In this document: in pieces, positions 42,564 through 51,624 of the stretch
How the letters are laid out: each line of letters starts with the position of its first letter
Numbering within the stretch: the stretch's first letter is position 1
NCBI GenBank assembly: GCA_963522175.1
Contig: CAUQXC010000009.1
Location: 1 to 64,000 of the forward strand
DNA length: 64,000 bases
Direction of reading: 5' to 3'
From: CAKAHY01 sp963522175
GTDB taxonomy: Bacteria; Bacillota; Clostridia; Lachnospirales; Lachnospiraceae
The notes under the pieces: generated by a model
Databases searched by the model: none
What the model saw: only the letters and a program-made list of their open reading frames with translations
Told to the model about the DNA's origin: nothing
Program-made: the position numbers and the translations under genes

Positions 42564-43492
42564 TTATACTTATGGCAACATATAACGGAGAAAACTTTAT
42601 AGAAGAGCAGCTTGACTCCGTTTTAGATCAAAGCTTTACGGATTTTTCCTTATTTGCGGGAGATGACGGTTCTACGGACGGAACAAGAAAAATACTTGAA
42701 AGATATAAGGAAAAGCTTTCGGACAGGGTAAATTTATTTTATAATGAATATCCTGTCGGCGTAAGAAAAAATTTCCTCAATCTACTTTCGTCGGCACTTG
42801 ATAAAGCGGAGTACTTTATGTTTTGCGATCAGGATGATGTGTGGGACAAGGATAAAATCAAGCTTACTCTAAAGACTATGAAAGTCATGGAGAAAAGATA
42901 CGGTAAAAAAACCCCTCTTTTGGTGTATACGGATTTAAGTATTTGTGATGAAAAGCTTACTGTAATCAGTCCGTCTATGAGAAAAGCCTCGGGTTTTGAT
43001 AATATAAACAGCTTGGCGAGACTTTTGGTTGAAAATAAGGTTACGGGAAATACAGTAATGATAAACAGCGCCCTTGCAAGGCTTGCCCTAAGAACTCCGG
43101 TGGAAGAGCTTGCGCAAAATATAGAGGTTCACGACCGTTATCTTGCTTTACTTGCGTGCTGCACGGGCAGAACGGCATATATAGATATTCCTCTGGTGCG
43201 TTACAGACAACATTCAAAAAATCTTTTGGGGGTGAAAAAAAGTTTTCTAAAAGAAGCTTTGTTAAGCTTCAAAAAGGAAAATAAAGAAAAGGTAAAAAAC
43301 AGCTACAGACTTATGTACGCTCAGGCAAGGCAGGTGCTTAAGCTTACCGAAAACGAAAGAAAAAAGGATGTTCTTAAAGCCTTTATAAGTATGGAGGGGG
43401 CATCCGGGATATATAAAATCATAACCTGCATAAGGTGGGGATTTTTTAAGTCGGACAGGCTTCTCAGCTTGAGTCTGATGTTTAGAATTTAA
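42551..43492 (+). CDS. GT2-family glycosyltransferase
   Basis: This 313-residue GT-A enzyme has IILMATYNGENFIEEQLDS, AGDDGSTDGTRKIL and the metal-binding FCDQDDVWDKDKIKLT. HDRYLALLACCTG and VRYRQHSKNLLG complete the family pattern, which is close to enterobacterial common-antigen and capsule rhamnosyl- or glucosyltransferases. The ATG at 42551 starts within the end of the preceding gene. An upstream start at 42530 is possible; AAAGGAC before 42551 favours the shorter form. Confidence 0.88.
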   Translation: MEKIIILMATYNGENFIEEQLDSVLDQSFTDFSLFAGDDGSTDGTRKILERYKEKLSDRVNLFYNEYPVGVRKNFLNLLSSALDKAEYFMFCDQDDVWDKDKIKLTLKTMKVMEKRYGKKTPLLVYTDLSICDEKLTVISPSMRKASGFDNINSLARLLVENKVTGNTVMINSALARLALRTPVEELAQNIEVHDRYLALLACCTGRTAYIDIPLVRYRQHSKNLLGVKKSFLKEALLSFKKENKEKVKNSYRLMYAQARQVLKLTENERKKDVLKAFISMEGASGIYKIITCIRWGFFKSDRLLSLSLMFRI

Positions 43493-43510
43493 AGCAAAAG
43501 AGGGAGTTTG

Positions 43511-44962
43511 ATGCTTGATAACAGTTCATCAAAAAAGGTTTCGCTGAGCTTTTTTTGGAAAATAATGGAAAACGGGGGTTCTCAGGGAGTACAGTTTATA
43601 GTGTCTTTGGTGCTTGCCAGACTTTTGTCGCCTAAAGAATACGGTCTGATTGCTATGGCAACAATATTTATTACCATAGCCAATGTTCTGGTGCAAAACG
43701 GCTTTGCGACAGCGCTGATACAAAGAAAAGACGATAAAGCGGGAGATTACAGCAGCGTAATAATATTAAATTTTATGGTTGCTCTTGCTTTGTATTTGCT
43801 TTTATACTTTTTCAGTCCCGAGATTGCAGTATTCTTTGACAATCCGGAAATCCCCGGTGTACTGAAAAGCTTGGGGCTCGTGGTCTTTCCGGGCGGTGTT
43901 ATTTCCGTACAAAATGCATATATTTCGAAAAGAATGAGGTTTAAAAGCCTCTTTATAGCTACGTTTTTCGCTTCAATCCTATCGGGTATTGTAAGCATTT
44001 ATCTTGCATTTAAGCACTTCGGGGTTTATGCTTTGGTATGGCAGCAGCTTATATATTATTTCAGCCTAATGACGATACTTTTTATTGTAAGTGATTTTAA
44101 ATTTATTTGGGACTTTGAAATTTACAGACTGAAGCTTTTGTTTTCCTTCGGCTGGAAAATTTTGGTCGCATCCCTCATAGATACGGCTTTTGAAAATTTG
44201 AACGCTTTGGTTCTCGGAAAGGTTTACAATGAAGAAACCTTGGGAAATTATAACAGAGGAGAGCAGTTTCCGAAGCTTATAGTAATGAACCTCGGAAGTG
44301 CGATACAATCCGTTATGCTGCCTTTGATGTCGGCAAAGCAGGACAGTAAAGAAAGCGTGAGAGAGCTTTTAAAAAATTCGGTGAGACTTGCCGGCTATAT
44401 AATTTTGCCTATGATGGCGGGACTTATAGCCGTTGCGGATATTCTCATAGCCGTTTTGTTGGGAGAGAAATGGCTTTCAAGCGTTCCTTTTTTACGTTTT
44501 CTTTGCCTTGCCTATGCATTTTGGCCCATACATATTGCAAATCTTCAGGCTATAAATGCACTGGGAAGAAGTGACAAGTTTTTGAAGCTTGAAATCATAA
44601 AAAAAATTATCGGACTGACAGCATTGGCAATAGGAGTATACTTCGGAAGCATTGCCGTTGTCGCAATGAAGGCGGTGGCGGATTTTATAGGAATTTTCGT
44701 GAATTCTTATCCGAATAAGGAGCTTCTTGACTATGATATAAAAAAGCAGATAAAAGATGTATTTCCGTCCTTTGCTTTATCGACTCTTATGGGACTTATT
44801 ATATATTTTGTGTCCCTCAGCCTGAAGGCCGGCTTTACAAGTCTCATACTGCTTATAATTTTGGGGATTTTTGTATATATAGCCCTGTCCATACTGACAA
44901 AAAACAGGGATTTGCAATTTCTTAAAGAAAGCTTTTTAAAGATTAGGAGTAAAAATGAGTAA
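43511..44962 (+). CDS. Wzx-type flippase (MOP superfamily, WzxC-like)
   Basis: This 483-residue protein has about fourteen hydrophobic segments and the WzxC-type start (SFFWKIMENGGSQGVQFIVS, then ARLLSPKEYGLIAMA). It has the conserved loop LGNYNRGEQFPKLIVMN. It would flip lipid-linked repeat units of the second glycan. A TTG directly before ATG 43511 could also initiate; the ATG follows AGGGAG. The next gene overlaps its end by 8 bases. Confidence 0.92.
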   Translation: MLDNSSSKKVSLSFFWKIMENGGSQGVQFIVSLVLARLLSPKEYGLIAMATIFITIANVLVQNGFATALIQRKDDKAGDYSSVIILNFMVALALYLLLYFFSPEIAVFFDNPEIPGVLKSLGLVVFPGGVISVQNAYISKRMRFKSLFIATFFASILSGIVSIYLAFKHFGVYALVWQQLIYYFSLMTILFIVSDFKFIWDFEIYRLKLLFSFGWKILVASLIDTAFENLNALVLGKVYNEETLGNYNRGEQFPKLIVMNLGSAIQSVMLPLMSAKQDSKESVRELLKNSVRLAGYIILPMMAGLIAVADILIAVLLGEKWLSSVPFLRFLCLAYAFWPIHIANLQAINALGRSDKFLKLEIIKKIIGLTALAIGVYFGSIAVVAMKAVADFIGIFVNSYPNKELLDYDIKKQIKDVFPSFALSTLMGLIIYFVSLSLKAGFTSLILLIILGIFVYIALSILTKNRDLQFLKESFLKIRSKNE

Positions 44963-46082
44963 GGAAAAGATATTTGTTACAAAAGCTTCTCTTCCTTCGA
45001 AAGAAGAGTTTTTTGAAATAGCTTCGGAGATTTTTGACAGAGCATGGCTTACCAATATGGGCGCGGTTCATGAGGAGCTTGGAGAAGAGCTTTGTAAGGC
45101 GCTTGATACGGACAGGATAAGCCTTTTTGTCAACGGACATCTTGCACTGGAGCTTTTGATTCAGGCTCTTGATTTGAAGGGAGAGGTTATAACCACACCC
45201 TTTAGCTTCGTTTCCACTACGCATGCCTTGGTAAGAAACGGTATAAAGCCGGTGTTTTGTGATATAAAAGCAAACGATTTTACCATAGATACGGAAAAAA
45301 TAGAGGCGCTTATAACGGATAAGACGAGTGCGATACTGGCTGTACATGTCTACGGGAATATATGTGACAATGATGAGCTTGAAAGAATAGCTGAAAAGCA
45401 TAATATAAAGCTTATATATGATGCGGCTCATGCTTTTTTGGAGGTGTACAAGGGAAAATCGGTCGCAAATTTGGGTCTTGCAAGCATGTTCAGCTTTCAT
45501 GCCACAAAGGTATACAATACCATAGAAGGCGGTGCGGTAACAGGTGGGGATGCCGGCTTACACGAAAAGCTGTATTATCTGAAAAATTTCGGTATAGCGG
45601 ATAAGGAAAATGTGAATTTTGTCGGAAGCAATGCCAAAATGAACGAGTTTCAGGCGGCAATGGGGCTTTGCAATTTAAGGCATGTGAGGGACTGGATAGA
45701 GAAAAGAAAAGCTGTCGTTTTAAGATATCTGGAAGGGCTGAAGGATGTGGAAGGTATCAGATGTAACGAGTACAGGGAGTACAGGCAAAGCTACAACTAC
45801 GCATATTTTCCTATAGTCATAGATGAGAATGTATACGGTATGAGCAGGGATGAGCTGTATGACAGACTTTGTGAAGAAAACATATATACGAGAAAGTATT
45901 TTTACCCTTGTATAAATGAGCTTAAATGCTATGAAAACATGGAAACGGAAAAGACCGAAGTGGCTGCGTATATTTCAAGACGGGTACTTACCTTACCCGT
46001 GTATCCGGATCTGTCTTTTGATAGTGTTGATGAAATATGCAGGCTCATAAAGAAATTTCATTATGAAAGAGGAAATGTTTAA
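44955..46082 (+). CDS. DegT/DnrJ/EryC1 aminotransferase for a 4-amino-6-deoxy sugar
   Basis: This 375-residue PLP aminotransferase has NGHLALELLIQAL, TTPFSFVSTTHALVRNG, YDAAHAFL for the cofactor aspartate, and Lys185 in SFHATKVYNTIEGG. It is closest in pattern to dTDP-4-amino-4,6-dideoxy-glucose or -galactose transaminases. The RfbB product dTDP-4-keto-6-deoxyglucose, made at 35502, is the natural substrate. Start lies in the end of the flippase gene. The ATP-grasp gene begins one base inside its stop (TAATG), so the two are strongly coupled. Confidence 0.9.
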   Translation: MSKEKIFVTKASLPSKEEFFEIASEIFDRAWLTNMGAVHEELGEELCKALDTDRISLFVNGHLALELLIQALDLKGEVITTPFSFVSTTHALVRNGIKPVFCDIKANDFTIDTEKIEALITDKTSAILAVHVYGNICDNDELERIAEKHNIKLIYDAAHAFLEVYKGKSVANLGLASMFSFHATKVYNTIEGGAVTGGDAGLHEKLYYLKNFGIADKENVNFVGSNAKMNEFQAAMGLCNLRHVRDWIEKRKAVVLRYLEGLKDVEGIRCNEYREYRQSYNYAYFPIVIDENVYGMSRDELYDRLCEENIYTRKYFYPCINELKCYENMETEKTEVAAYISRRVLTLPVYPDLSFDSVDEICRLIKKFHYERGNV

Positions 46083-47095
46083 TGAATGTGTTATTAAGCA
46101 GTGTCGGCAGACGGGCATACCTTGTAAACTACTTTAAAGAGGAGCTTGAAGGCAGAGGAAAGGTTATCTGCACAAATTCTTCAAAGCTTTCAACTGCGGT
46201 ATGTGTGGCGGATGAAGCCTTTGAAAGCCCCTTGATTTATGACGGGAGCTATATACCTTTTTTGCTGGATTTGTGTAAAAAGAAAAATATAAATGTTTTA
46301 GTCTCTCTTTTTGACATAGACCTTCCGGTATTGGCGAAAAACAGAGACAAGTTTGAAGCCTTGGGAGTGAAACTGATTGTCAGCAAAGAAGAGATTATAA
46401 ACATTTGTAATGATAAGCTTTTGATGTTCGGATTTTTAAAAGAAAATAACTTTGACACCGTGTATACAGGCACGGATATAGAAGATGAGTACATAAAAAA
46501 CAGGATAGGAAAACATAAAAGGTTTATTTTAAAGCCCAGATGGGGAATGGGAAGTCTCGGTATATACACAAGCGACGATTATTCGGAGGCGCAGGTTCTT
46601 TTTAAAAAGATAAAAAAAGAAATACAGGCTTCGTATTTGAAGTTTGAAGCAAAGACGGATACGCAAAACTGTGTTCTTATACAGGAGCTTGTAGAAGGAG
46701 ACGAATACGGACTTGATATTATAAATGATCTTGAAGGAAATCATGTAACGACTATAGTCAAGAAAAAGCTTGCCATGCGCTCAGGGGAAACTGATATAGC
46801 GGTGGTTGAGCGAAATCAAAGGCTGGAGGACTTCGGTAAAAAAATAGCCGGGAAAACTAAGCATATAGCAAATATGGATTTGGACCTTATAGTAAATGAC
46901 GAGGGAATATTCGTTATAGATATGAATGCAAGATTTGGAGGCGGTTATCCCTTCAGCCATATGGCGGGTGTGAATTTTGTAAAGGTACTTCTGGATTTGT
47001 GTGAAGCTAAGGATGTAGACAGGGAGGCTTTGCAGATAAAGAATGAAGGAATTTACGCAAAAGATATAAGTATTATGAGAATAGGGCAGGTATAA
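46082..47095 (+). CDS. ATP-grasp ligase (carbamoyl-phosphate-synthase-like)
   Basis: This 337-residue protein has an N-terminal preATP-grasp domain (VLLSSVGRRAYLVNYF) followed by FILKPRWGMGSLGIY (nucleotide-binding lysine strand), VLIQELVEGDEYGLDII and the metal site FVIDMNARFGGGYPFSHMAG. It is not a known housekeeping ATP-grasp enzyme. Its overlap with the amino-sugar transaminase gene suggests that it links a carboxylate (amino acid or hydroxy acid) to the new amino group. That is inference, since no member with this exact context is familiar to me. Confidence 0.82.
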   Translation: MNVLLSSVGRRAYLVNYFKEELEGRGKVICTNSSKLSTAVCVADEAFESPLIYDGSYIPFLLDLCKKKNINVLVSLFDIDLPVLAKNRDKFEALGVKLIVSKEEIINICNDKLLMFGFLKENNFDTVYTGTDIEDEYIKNRIGKHKRFILKPRWGMGSLGIYTSDDYSEAQVLFKKIKKEIQASYLKFEAKTDTQNCVLIQELVEGDEYGLDIINDLEGNHVTTIVKKKLAMRSGETDIAVVERNQRLEDFGKKIAGKTKHIANMDLDLIVNDEGIFVIDMNARFGGGYPFSHMAGVNFVKVLLDLCEAKDVDREALQIKNEGIYAKDISIMRIGQV

Positions 47096-48360
47096 TGGAC
47101 AAAATTTCAAAGCTTATGTACGGAAGCAATGAGAATATAGAAAAAAGGAATATTATCTGGAATATGTTGGGAAGCTTCGTCTATGCCATAACGGGCATGT
47201 GCATAGGAATAGTGGTTTCGTATATTCTGGGTGCCGATATGGGAGGAATATTTTTCTTTGCTTTTTCAACCTTGGGTCAGCAGCTCTATATTGTCGCATA
47301 TTTCGGAATAAGACCCATACAGATAACGGACAGCACATATAAGTACAGCTTCGGGGACTATTTGACTTTAAGGATTGCCACAAGTGCGGTAGCTATAATA
47401 TCGGGACTTGTATACACGCTCTTATTTTCAAGAAGCTTTACCGAGCTGTGTGTGTATCTGCTTATGCTCACCTATAAGGTTCTGGATGCGGTGGCGGATT
47501 GCTATGAATCGGAGTGGCAAAGGAAGGGAAGACTGTATATTGCCGGAAAAAGTATAGCCTTAAGAACGCTTATAAGTCTGTTTATATTCCTGTGTGCATT
47601 GTATTTCGGAAGAAATCTTATTGTTTCAAGTATAGCCTTTGTGCTCGCACTCCTTGTATGTACCTACCTCTTCGCCATAAGACCCTTTAAGTATGAAAGC
47701 TTGGATACAAATTTCAAGTTCAAAAGGGTGTGTGGGCTTCTCGGTGAAAGTAAGTGGCTTTTTATATCAAGCTTTTTGGATCTGTACATTTTTGCGGCTT
47801 CAAAGTTTGCTGTGGATAAGGTCATGGGAGGCGGTGTAAATAACAGCTATTATACAACGATTTTTATACCCACATCCATCATAAATCTTATGGCGGGCTT
47901 TGTTATAAGACCTTTACTTACAAGCCTTGCCGAGGATTATGAAAATAAAAAAAGAGATGCTTTCAAAAAGAGTGTGGCAAAGGTTGTAAAGATAATTGCG
48001 GGCTTAAGCGTGCCGGCACTTGCAGCTTCGGCTTTTTTGGGAAGACCGGTACTTGCCGTTTTGCTTAAAGGGGCGGCAAAAGAGGACTTGCCCGCTTATG
48101 TATTAATACTTATAATAGTCGTAGCGGGCGGAAGCTTCTATGCCGTAATGAATCTGATGTATTATGTCATGGTGATTTTTAAAAGACAAAGAAGAATTTT
48201 TGCCTTGTACGGTGCAGGAACCGTTCTTGCCTTTCTTATAAGTGACAGGGCGGTTTATATGGCAGGGATGCAGGGGGCGGCTGTTTCATACTGTCTGCTC
48301 ATGTTCCTGCTTGCGGCGGTATTCAGTATACTTGCATATACGGATATGAGAAAACTTTAG
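47095..48360 (+). CDS. second flippase-like membrane protein (MOP superfamily)
   Basis: This 421-residue protein has about twelve membrane segments and begins with NIIWNMLGSFVYAITGMCIG, as polysaccharide flippases do. It is more divergent than the proteins at 23032 and 43511. The locus thus has two flippase-type proteins but no visible polymerase. It overlaps the ATP-grasp gene by one base. It could export a decorating sugar or a second lipid-linked glycan. Confidence 0.82.
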   Translation: MDKISKLMYGSNENIEKRNIIWNMLGSFVYAITGMCIGIVVSYILGADMGGIFFFAFSTLGQQLYIVAYFGIRPIQITDSTYKYSFGDYLTLRIATSAVAIISGLVYTLLFSRSFTELCVYLLMLTYKVLDAVADCYESEWQRKGRLYIAGKSIALRTLISLFIFLCALYFGRNLIVSSIAFVLALLVCTYLFAIRPFKYESLDTNFKFKRVCGLLGESKWLFISSFLDLYIFAASKFAVDKVMGGGVNNSYYTTIFIPTSIINLMAGFVIRPLLTSLAEDYENKKRDAFKKSVAKVVKIIAGLSVPALAASAFLGRPVLAVLLKGAAKEDLPAYVLILIIVVAGGSFYAVMNLMYYVMVIFKRQRRIFALYGAGTVLAFLISDRAVYMAGMQGAAVSYCLLMFLLAAVFSILAYTDMRKL

Positions 48361-48374
48361 AAACGGGAGTTGTT

Positions 48375-49313
48375 TTGGAAAGAAAAATTGATGTTATAAT
48401 ACCCACATACAGACCGGACGACAAGTTTTTTAAGCTTGTGGACATGCTTCTAAAGCAAAGTCTTAAGCCGGGAAAGATTATAGTAGTAAATACGGATGAA
48501 GATATCTGGAGAAAATCCGATGCGGATGAGAGACTTCAAAAAATTTTGGGGGATGAAAAGGATATTTTTGTTCTTAAGCACATAAAAAAAGAAGAGTTCA
48601 ATCACGGGAAAACAAGAAATATAGGTGTAGCTTTGTCCGAGGCGGAGTATTTTGTATGCATGACTATGGATGCGGTTCCTAAAAACACCCTGCTTTTGGA
48701 AAAATTTGTAAAAAATATGAGCGAAGAGGTAAAGCTTTGCTATGCAAGGCAGCTTCCCAACGAGGATGCCGATATGCTTGAAAAGTTCACGAGAAGCTTT
48801 AATTATCCCGATAAAGATATATTAAAGTCGGAGGCGGACAGGGAGCTCTACGGTATAAAAATATATTTTTGCTCAAATGTCTGTGCCTGCTACGACAGAA
48901 AAAGCTTTGATGAAACGGGCGGCTTTAAGGAGGATGTAATACTCAACGAGGATATGATTTATGCTCATGATTTGCTCAAAAAAGGCAAAAAGCTTAAATA
49001 TGTTTCGGAGGCGGAGGTTTTACACTCGCATTCCTATACGGGTTTGCAGCAGCTAAAAAGAAATTTTGATATAGGTGTATCTCAAAAAAAAGACGCAAAG
49101 ATTTTTGAGGGCTTAAAAAGCGAGTCCGAGGGTATAAGAATGGTCAAGCTTTGTATAAAATATCTGAAAGACAATAAAAAGACATATCTTATACCAAAGC
49201 TTATTTACATGAGTGCCTGTAAATTCATCGGCTTCAGGCTGGGGAAGATGTATGACTATCTGCCGAAATCCGCAGTAAAAGCCTTGAGTCTTAATAAGGC
49301 ATATTGGAGGTAG
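48375..49313 (+). CDS. GT2-family glycosyltransferase, rhamnosyltransferase-like
   Basis: This 312-residue GT-A enzyme has IDVIIPTYRPDDKFFKLVDM, FNHGKTRNIGVALSEAEYF and MTMDAVPKNT in place of the usual DxD line, followed by ETGGFKEDVILNEDMIYAHDL and HSHSYT. The combination is that of rhamnosyltransferases of the RgpB/EpsH kind. It starts with TTG at 48375, served by CGGGAG. It lies 14 bases after the flippase-like gene. Confidence 0.85.
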   Translation: MERKIDVIIPTYRPDDKFFKLVDMLLKQSLKPGKIIVVNTDEDIWRKSDADERLQKILGDEKDIFVLKHIKKEEFNHGKTRNIGVALSEAEYFVCMTMDAVPKNTLLLEKFVKNMSEEVKLCYARQLPNEDADMLEKFTRSFNYPDKDILKSEADRELYGIKIYFCSNVCACYDRKSFDETGGFKEDVILNEDMIYAHDLLKKGKKLKYVSEAEVLHSHSYTGLQQLKRNFDIGVSQKKDAKIFEGLKSESEGIRMVKLCIKYLKDNKKTYLIPKLIYMSACKFIGFRLGKMYDYLPKSAVKALSLNKAYWR

Positions 49314-49316
49314 GAA

Positions 49317-50015
49317 GTGTCAAAAATTTTACTTATAATACCGGCGTTCAATGAGGAAGAAAACATAGTGAGTGTTGTTGAAGAAATCAAGTCTTATGCG
49401 GATTTGGATTATGTGATAATAAATGACGGCTCGGCAGACAACACCGCAAAGCTTTGCAGGGAAAAAGGCTACAATATCGTTAATCTGTATGTAAACCTCG
49501 GACTTGCGGGAGCTTTTCAGACCGGAGCCATGTATGCATACGAAAAGGGCTATGACTATGCGGTTCAGTTTGACGGGGACGGTCAGCATAAACCTGAATA
49601 TATAGAAAAGATGCACAAAAAAATGCAGGAAGGTTTCAATATTGTCATAGCTTCAAGGTTTGTGGATATAAAAAAACCTTTCAGTGCAAGGATGTTCGGA
49701 AGTAACCTTATAAGCTTTGCGATTTGGTGCATGACGGGTGCCAAAATAAAGGATCCGACTTCAGGCATGAGAATGTATGACAGAAAGCTGATAGAAGAGT
49801 TTGCCTTTAATATAAACTACCCTCCGGAGCCGGATACGGTCTCTTATTTGTTAAAGCAGGGAGCAAAGGTAGCGGAAATTCCCTGTACTATGAATGAAAG
49901 AAAGGCGGGAGTAAGCTACCTTACCCCTTTTAATGCCTGTAAATACATGCTTAGAATATTGACTTCGATTTTATTTATTCAAAATTTCAGAAAAAGGGAT
50001 AAAAAATATTTTTAG
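49317..50015 (+). CDS. GT2 polyprenyl-phosphate glycosyltransferase (DPM1-like)
   Basis: This 232-residue enzyme is like dolichyl/polyprenyl-phosphate mannosyl- or glucosyltransferases: IIPAFNEEENIVSVVEEI, INDGSADNT, YAVQFDGDGQHKPEYI with the DxD, and SGMRMYDRKLIEEF. It lacks C-terminal membrane helices, and the small DUF2304 membrane protein encoded next probably supplies the membrane partner. Start is the GTG at 49317, 3 bases after the previous stop, with GGAGG 8 bases upstream. It would make a lipid-phosphate sugar donor used outside the membrane. Confidence 0.88.
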   Translation: MSKILLIIPAFNEEENIVSVVEEIKSYADLDYVIINDGSADNTAKLCREKGYNIVNLYVNLGLAGAFQTGAMYAYEKGYDYAVQFDGDGQHKPEYIEKMHKKMQEGFNIVIASRFVDIKKPFSARMFGSNLISFAIWCMTGAKIKDPTSGMRMYDRKLIEEFAFNINYPPEPDTVSYLLKQGAKVAEIPCTMNERKAGVSYLTPFNACKYMLRILTSILFIQNFRKRDKKYF

Positions 50016-50023
50016 GTGAGAAT

Positions 50024-50362
50024 ATGAGTTTAACATTAAGAATTATGCTTATAGCGGCGGCTTTGATAGCGAATGTCAGTGTTATCAGAAGAATAAGAAA
50101 AGCCAAGCTTAAAATAGATGATGCGGTATTTTGGGTAATATTTTCTCTTATCATCCTGCTCATAGCCGTGTATCCGCGAATAATTTATTTTTTGTCGGAT
50201 ATAAGCGGGGTACGCTCTCCCGCAAATTTATTGTACTTATTGATTATTTCCGTTTTATTGGTTAAAATATTTTCAATGAGCATAAAAATATCGACCTTGG
50301 AGGACAAATTTAAAAGTCTTGTTCAAAAGCTGTCCTTGGAGGAAGAAGATAAGAAAAAGTAG
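50024..50362 (+). CDS. DUF2304 membrane protein
   Basis: This 112-residue protein has three membrane helices (about residues 3-20, 32-52 and 66-86) and a charged C-terminal tail with a short coiled-coil (STLEDKFKSLVQKLSLEEEDKK). It fits the DUF2304 family, which usually follows a DPM1-like glycosyltransferase gene, as here, 8 bases apart. A role as a membrane anchor or regulator of that enzyme is inferred from this constant pairing. Confidence 0.78.
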   Translation: MSLTLRIMLIAAALIANVSVIRRIRKAKLKIDDAVFWVIFSLIILLIAVYPRIIYFLSDISGVRSPANLLYLLIISVLLVKIFSMSIKISTLEDKFKSLVQKLSLEEEDKKK

Positions 50363-50370
50363 GGAGAATT

Positions 50371-50757
50371 ATGTTTGAATTAAGAAAAGCCATATTGGTA
50401 ACAAATAATGACAGAGTTTACGATAAATATAAAGATAAGCTTAGCTGCGTGTATACCGAAAGCTATGAAGACACACTGATAAAAGTAAGAGACTATGTTT
50501 ATAACAGACACAAGCTGCTTACCCATCCTCAGGCTTCAAGCCTTAAACCGAATCAGACACCTTATCGTTCCGTGGTGGTATATCCGGCTTACGAAGATAA
50601 TACTCAGGATATACTTCTTATAGAAAAATGCATAGAGGTGTTTAACAGTTGGCAGAGTATCGCAAAGACACCTTCGGATTACAAGGAGAATGTAAGAGAG
50701 GATTTTAAGACGATAGATTTATCTGTAATAGACAATATAATGGACAGGATAATATAA
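50371..50757 (+). CDS. grdX: GrdX-like protein
   Basis: This 128-residue soluble protein resembles GrdX, a small protein encoded in glycine-reductase gene sets. The key stretch is LTHPQASSLKPNQTPYRSVV, with ITNN-like LVTNNDRVYDKY at the start and a KCIEVFNSW helix. GrdX has no known biochemical activity. It starts 8 bases after the DUF2304 gene with GGGAGA and is followed at 12 bases by a TetR gene and then by reductase component B. Position and motif agree, but I have no alignment to confirm it. Confidence 0.7.
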   Translation: MFELRKAILVTNNDRVYDKYKDKLSCVYTESYEDTLIKVRDYVYNRHKLLTHPQASSLKPNQTPYRSVVVYPAYEDNTQDILLIEKCIEVFNSWQSIAKTPSDYKENVREDFKTIDLSVIDNIMDRII

Positions 50758-50769
50758 AGCGAGATATAA

Positions 50770-51480
50770 ATGGAATATTTTAAAGGTTTGAGCAGAAAAG
50801 AATACATTTTAAAAACTGCGGAAATGATAAAAAGAGACGGGATAGAGAATTTATCAATACGAAAGATAGCAAAGGAACTGGGATGTTCGTCGGCAAGCCT
50901 GTACAGATACTTTTCAGGCTTGGACGAGCTTGTTTATTATGCGGAGCTGGGACAGCTGAAGGCTTATATACAATCGCTCAATAAGGCAAGTCTTGTTTGG
51001 GAAAACGTTTGGGACAAATACGTGGGAGTATGGTATTGCTATTCGATGGAAGCGTTCAGAAAGCCTATCTCCTATAATCTTTTATTCTTGGCAAGAAAGG
51101 ATATAGAGTTGAAGACGGCTATAGGAGAGTTTTATGATATGTTTCCGGAAGAAATTCAAACATCTTCACCCGTGTTTCAGACTATGCTGAGAAACCCCGA
51201 TTTTTTGGGGAGAGACTATGAGGTATGCAAGGTATGTGTAAAAGCGGGTGCGATAAGCGAGGAAAGAGCTGTAATTTTGAATCGCATGGTGTGCTTTTTA
51301 TATATGGGATATTTTAAAAATCTTATGGATAAAAGTATCAAAGAAGAGAATCTGAACTCTTATGTCTGGAAATTTGTCGAAGATGTTGAAAGAATAGTAT
51401 TTCACCTTGCGGACGACTTGCAAGGCTACAAAAGTTATAGAGAAGTTGTAAAAAGAAAAATAAAGTGGCAAAAGGCTTAA
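50770..51480 (+). CDS. TetR-family transcriptional regulator
   Basis: This 236-residue protein has an N-terminal TetR helix-turn-helix at about residues 10-55 (GIENLSIRKIAKELGCSSAS followed by LYRYFSGLDELVYY) and a longer, helical ligand-binding domain without family-specific marks. The gene lies 12 bases after grdX and ends in a terminator. The region downstream has two palindromes of the type GTTATC-N2-GAT-N-AC before the reductase genes. I infer that this regulator controls them, perhaps in response to the reductase substrate. Confidence 0.85.
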   Translation: MEYFKGLSRKEYILKTAEMIKRDGIENLSIRKIAKELGCSSASLYRYFSGLDELVYYAELGQLKAYIQSLNKASLVWENVWDKYVGVWYCYSMEAFRKPISYNLLFLARKDIELKTAIGEFYDMFPEEIQTSSPVFQTMLRNPDFLGRDYEVCKVCVKAGAISEERAVILNRMVCFLYMGYFKNLMDKSIKEENLNSYVWKFVEDVERIVFHLADDLQGYKSYREVVKRKIKWQKA

Positions 51481-51517
51481 AAACGGATTTTAAAATTTCC
51501 GCTTGCAAGCCTTTTTT
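51472..51517 (+). terminator. intrinsic terminator after the TetR gene
   Basis: AAGGCTT (51472-51478) and CGG (51484-51486) pair with CCG (51499-51501) and AAGCCTT (51507-51513) across an internal loop. TTTTTT overlaps the stem's end and continues to 51517. The stem includes the TetR stop codon. Confidence 0.65.
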
Positions 51518-51624
51518 AGTATTCATTTATAGATTTACTGAATATATAGATTGACATATTTTATTTATCTATTATGGCATAAGTTTACAAAAAACTTCCA
51601 AACAGACATGAATAACTTGTATAT

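Noticed and set aside
14088..46082. The aminotransferases at 14088 and 44955 as a duplicated pair
   Set aside because: They share only general family motifs, differ in length and in the residues around the PLP lysine, and belong to different sugar routes.
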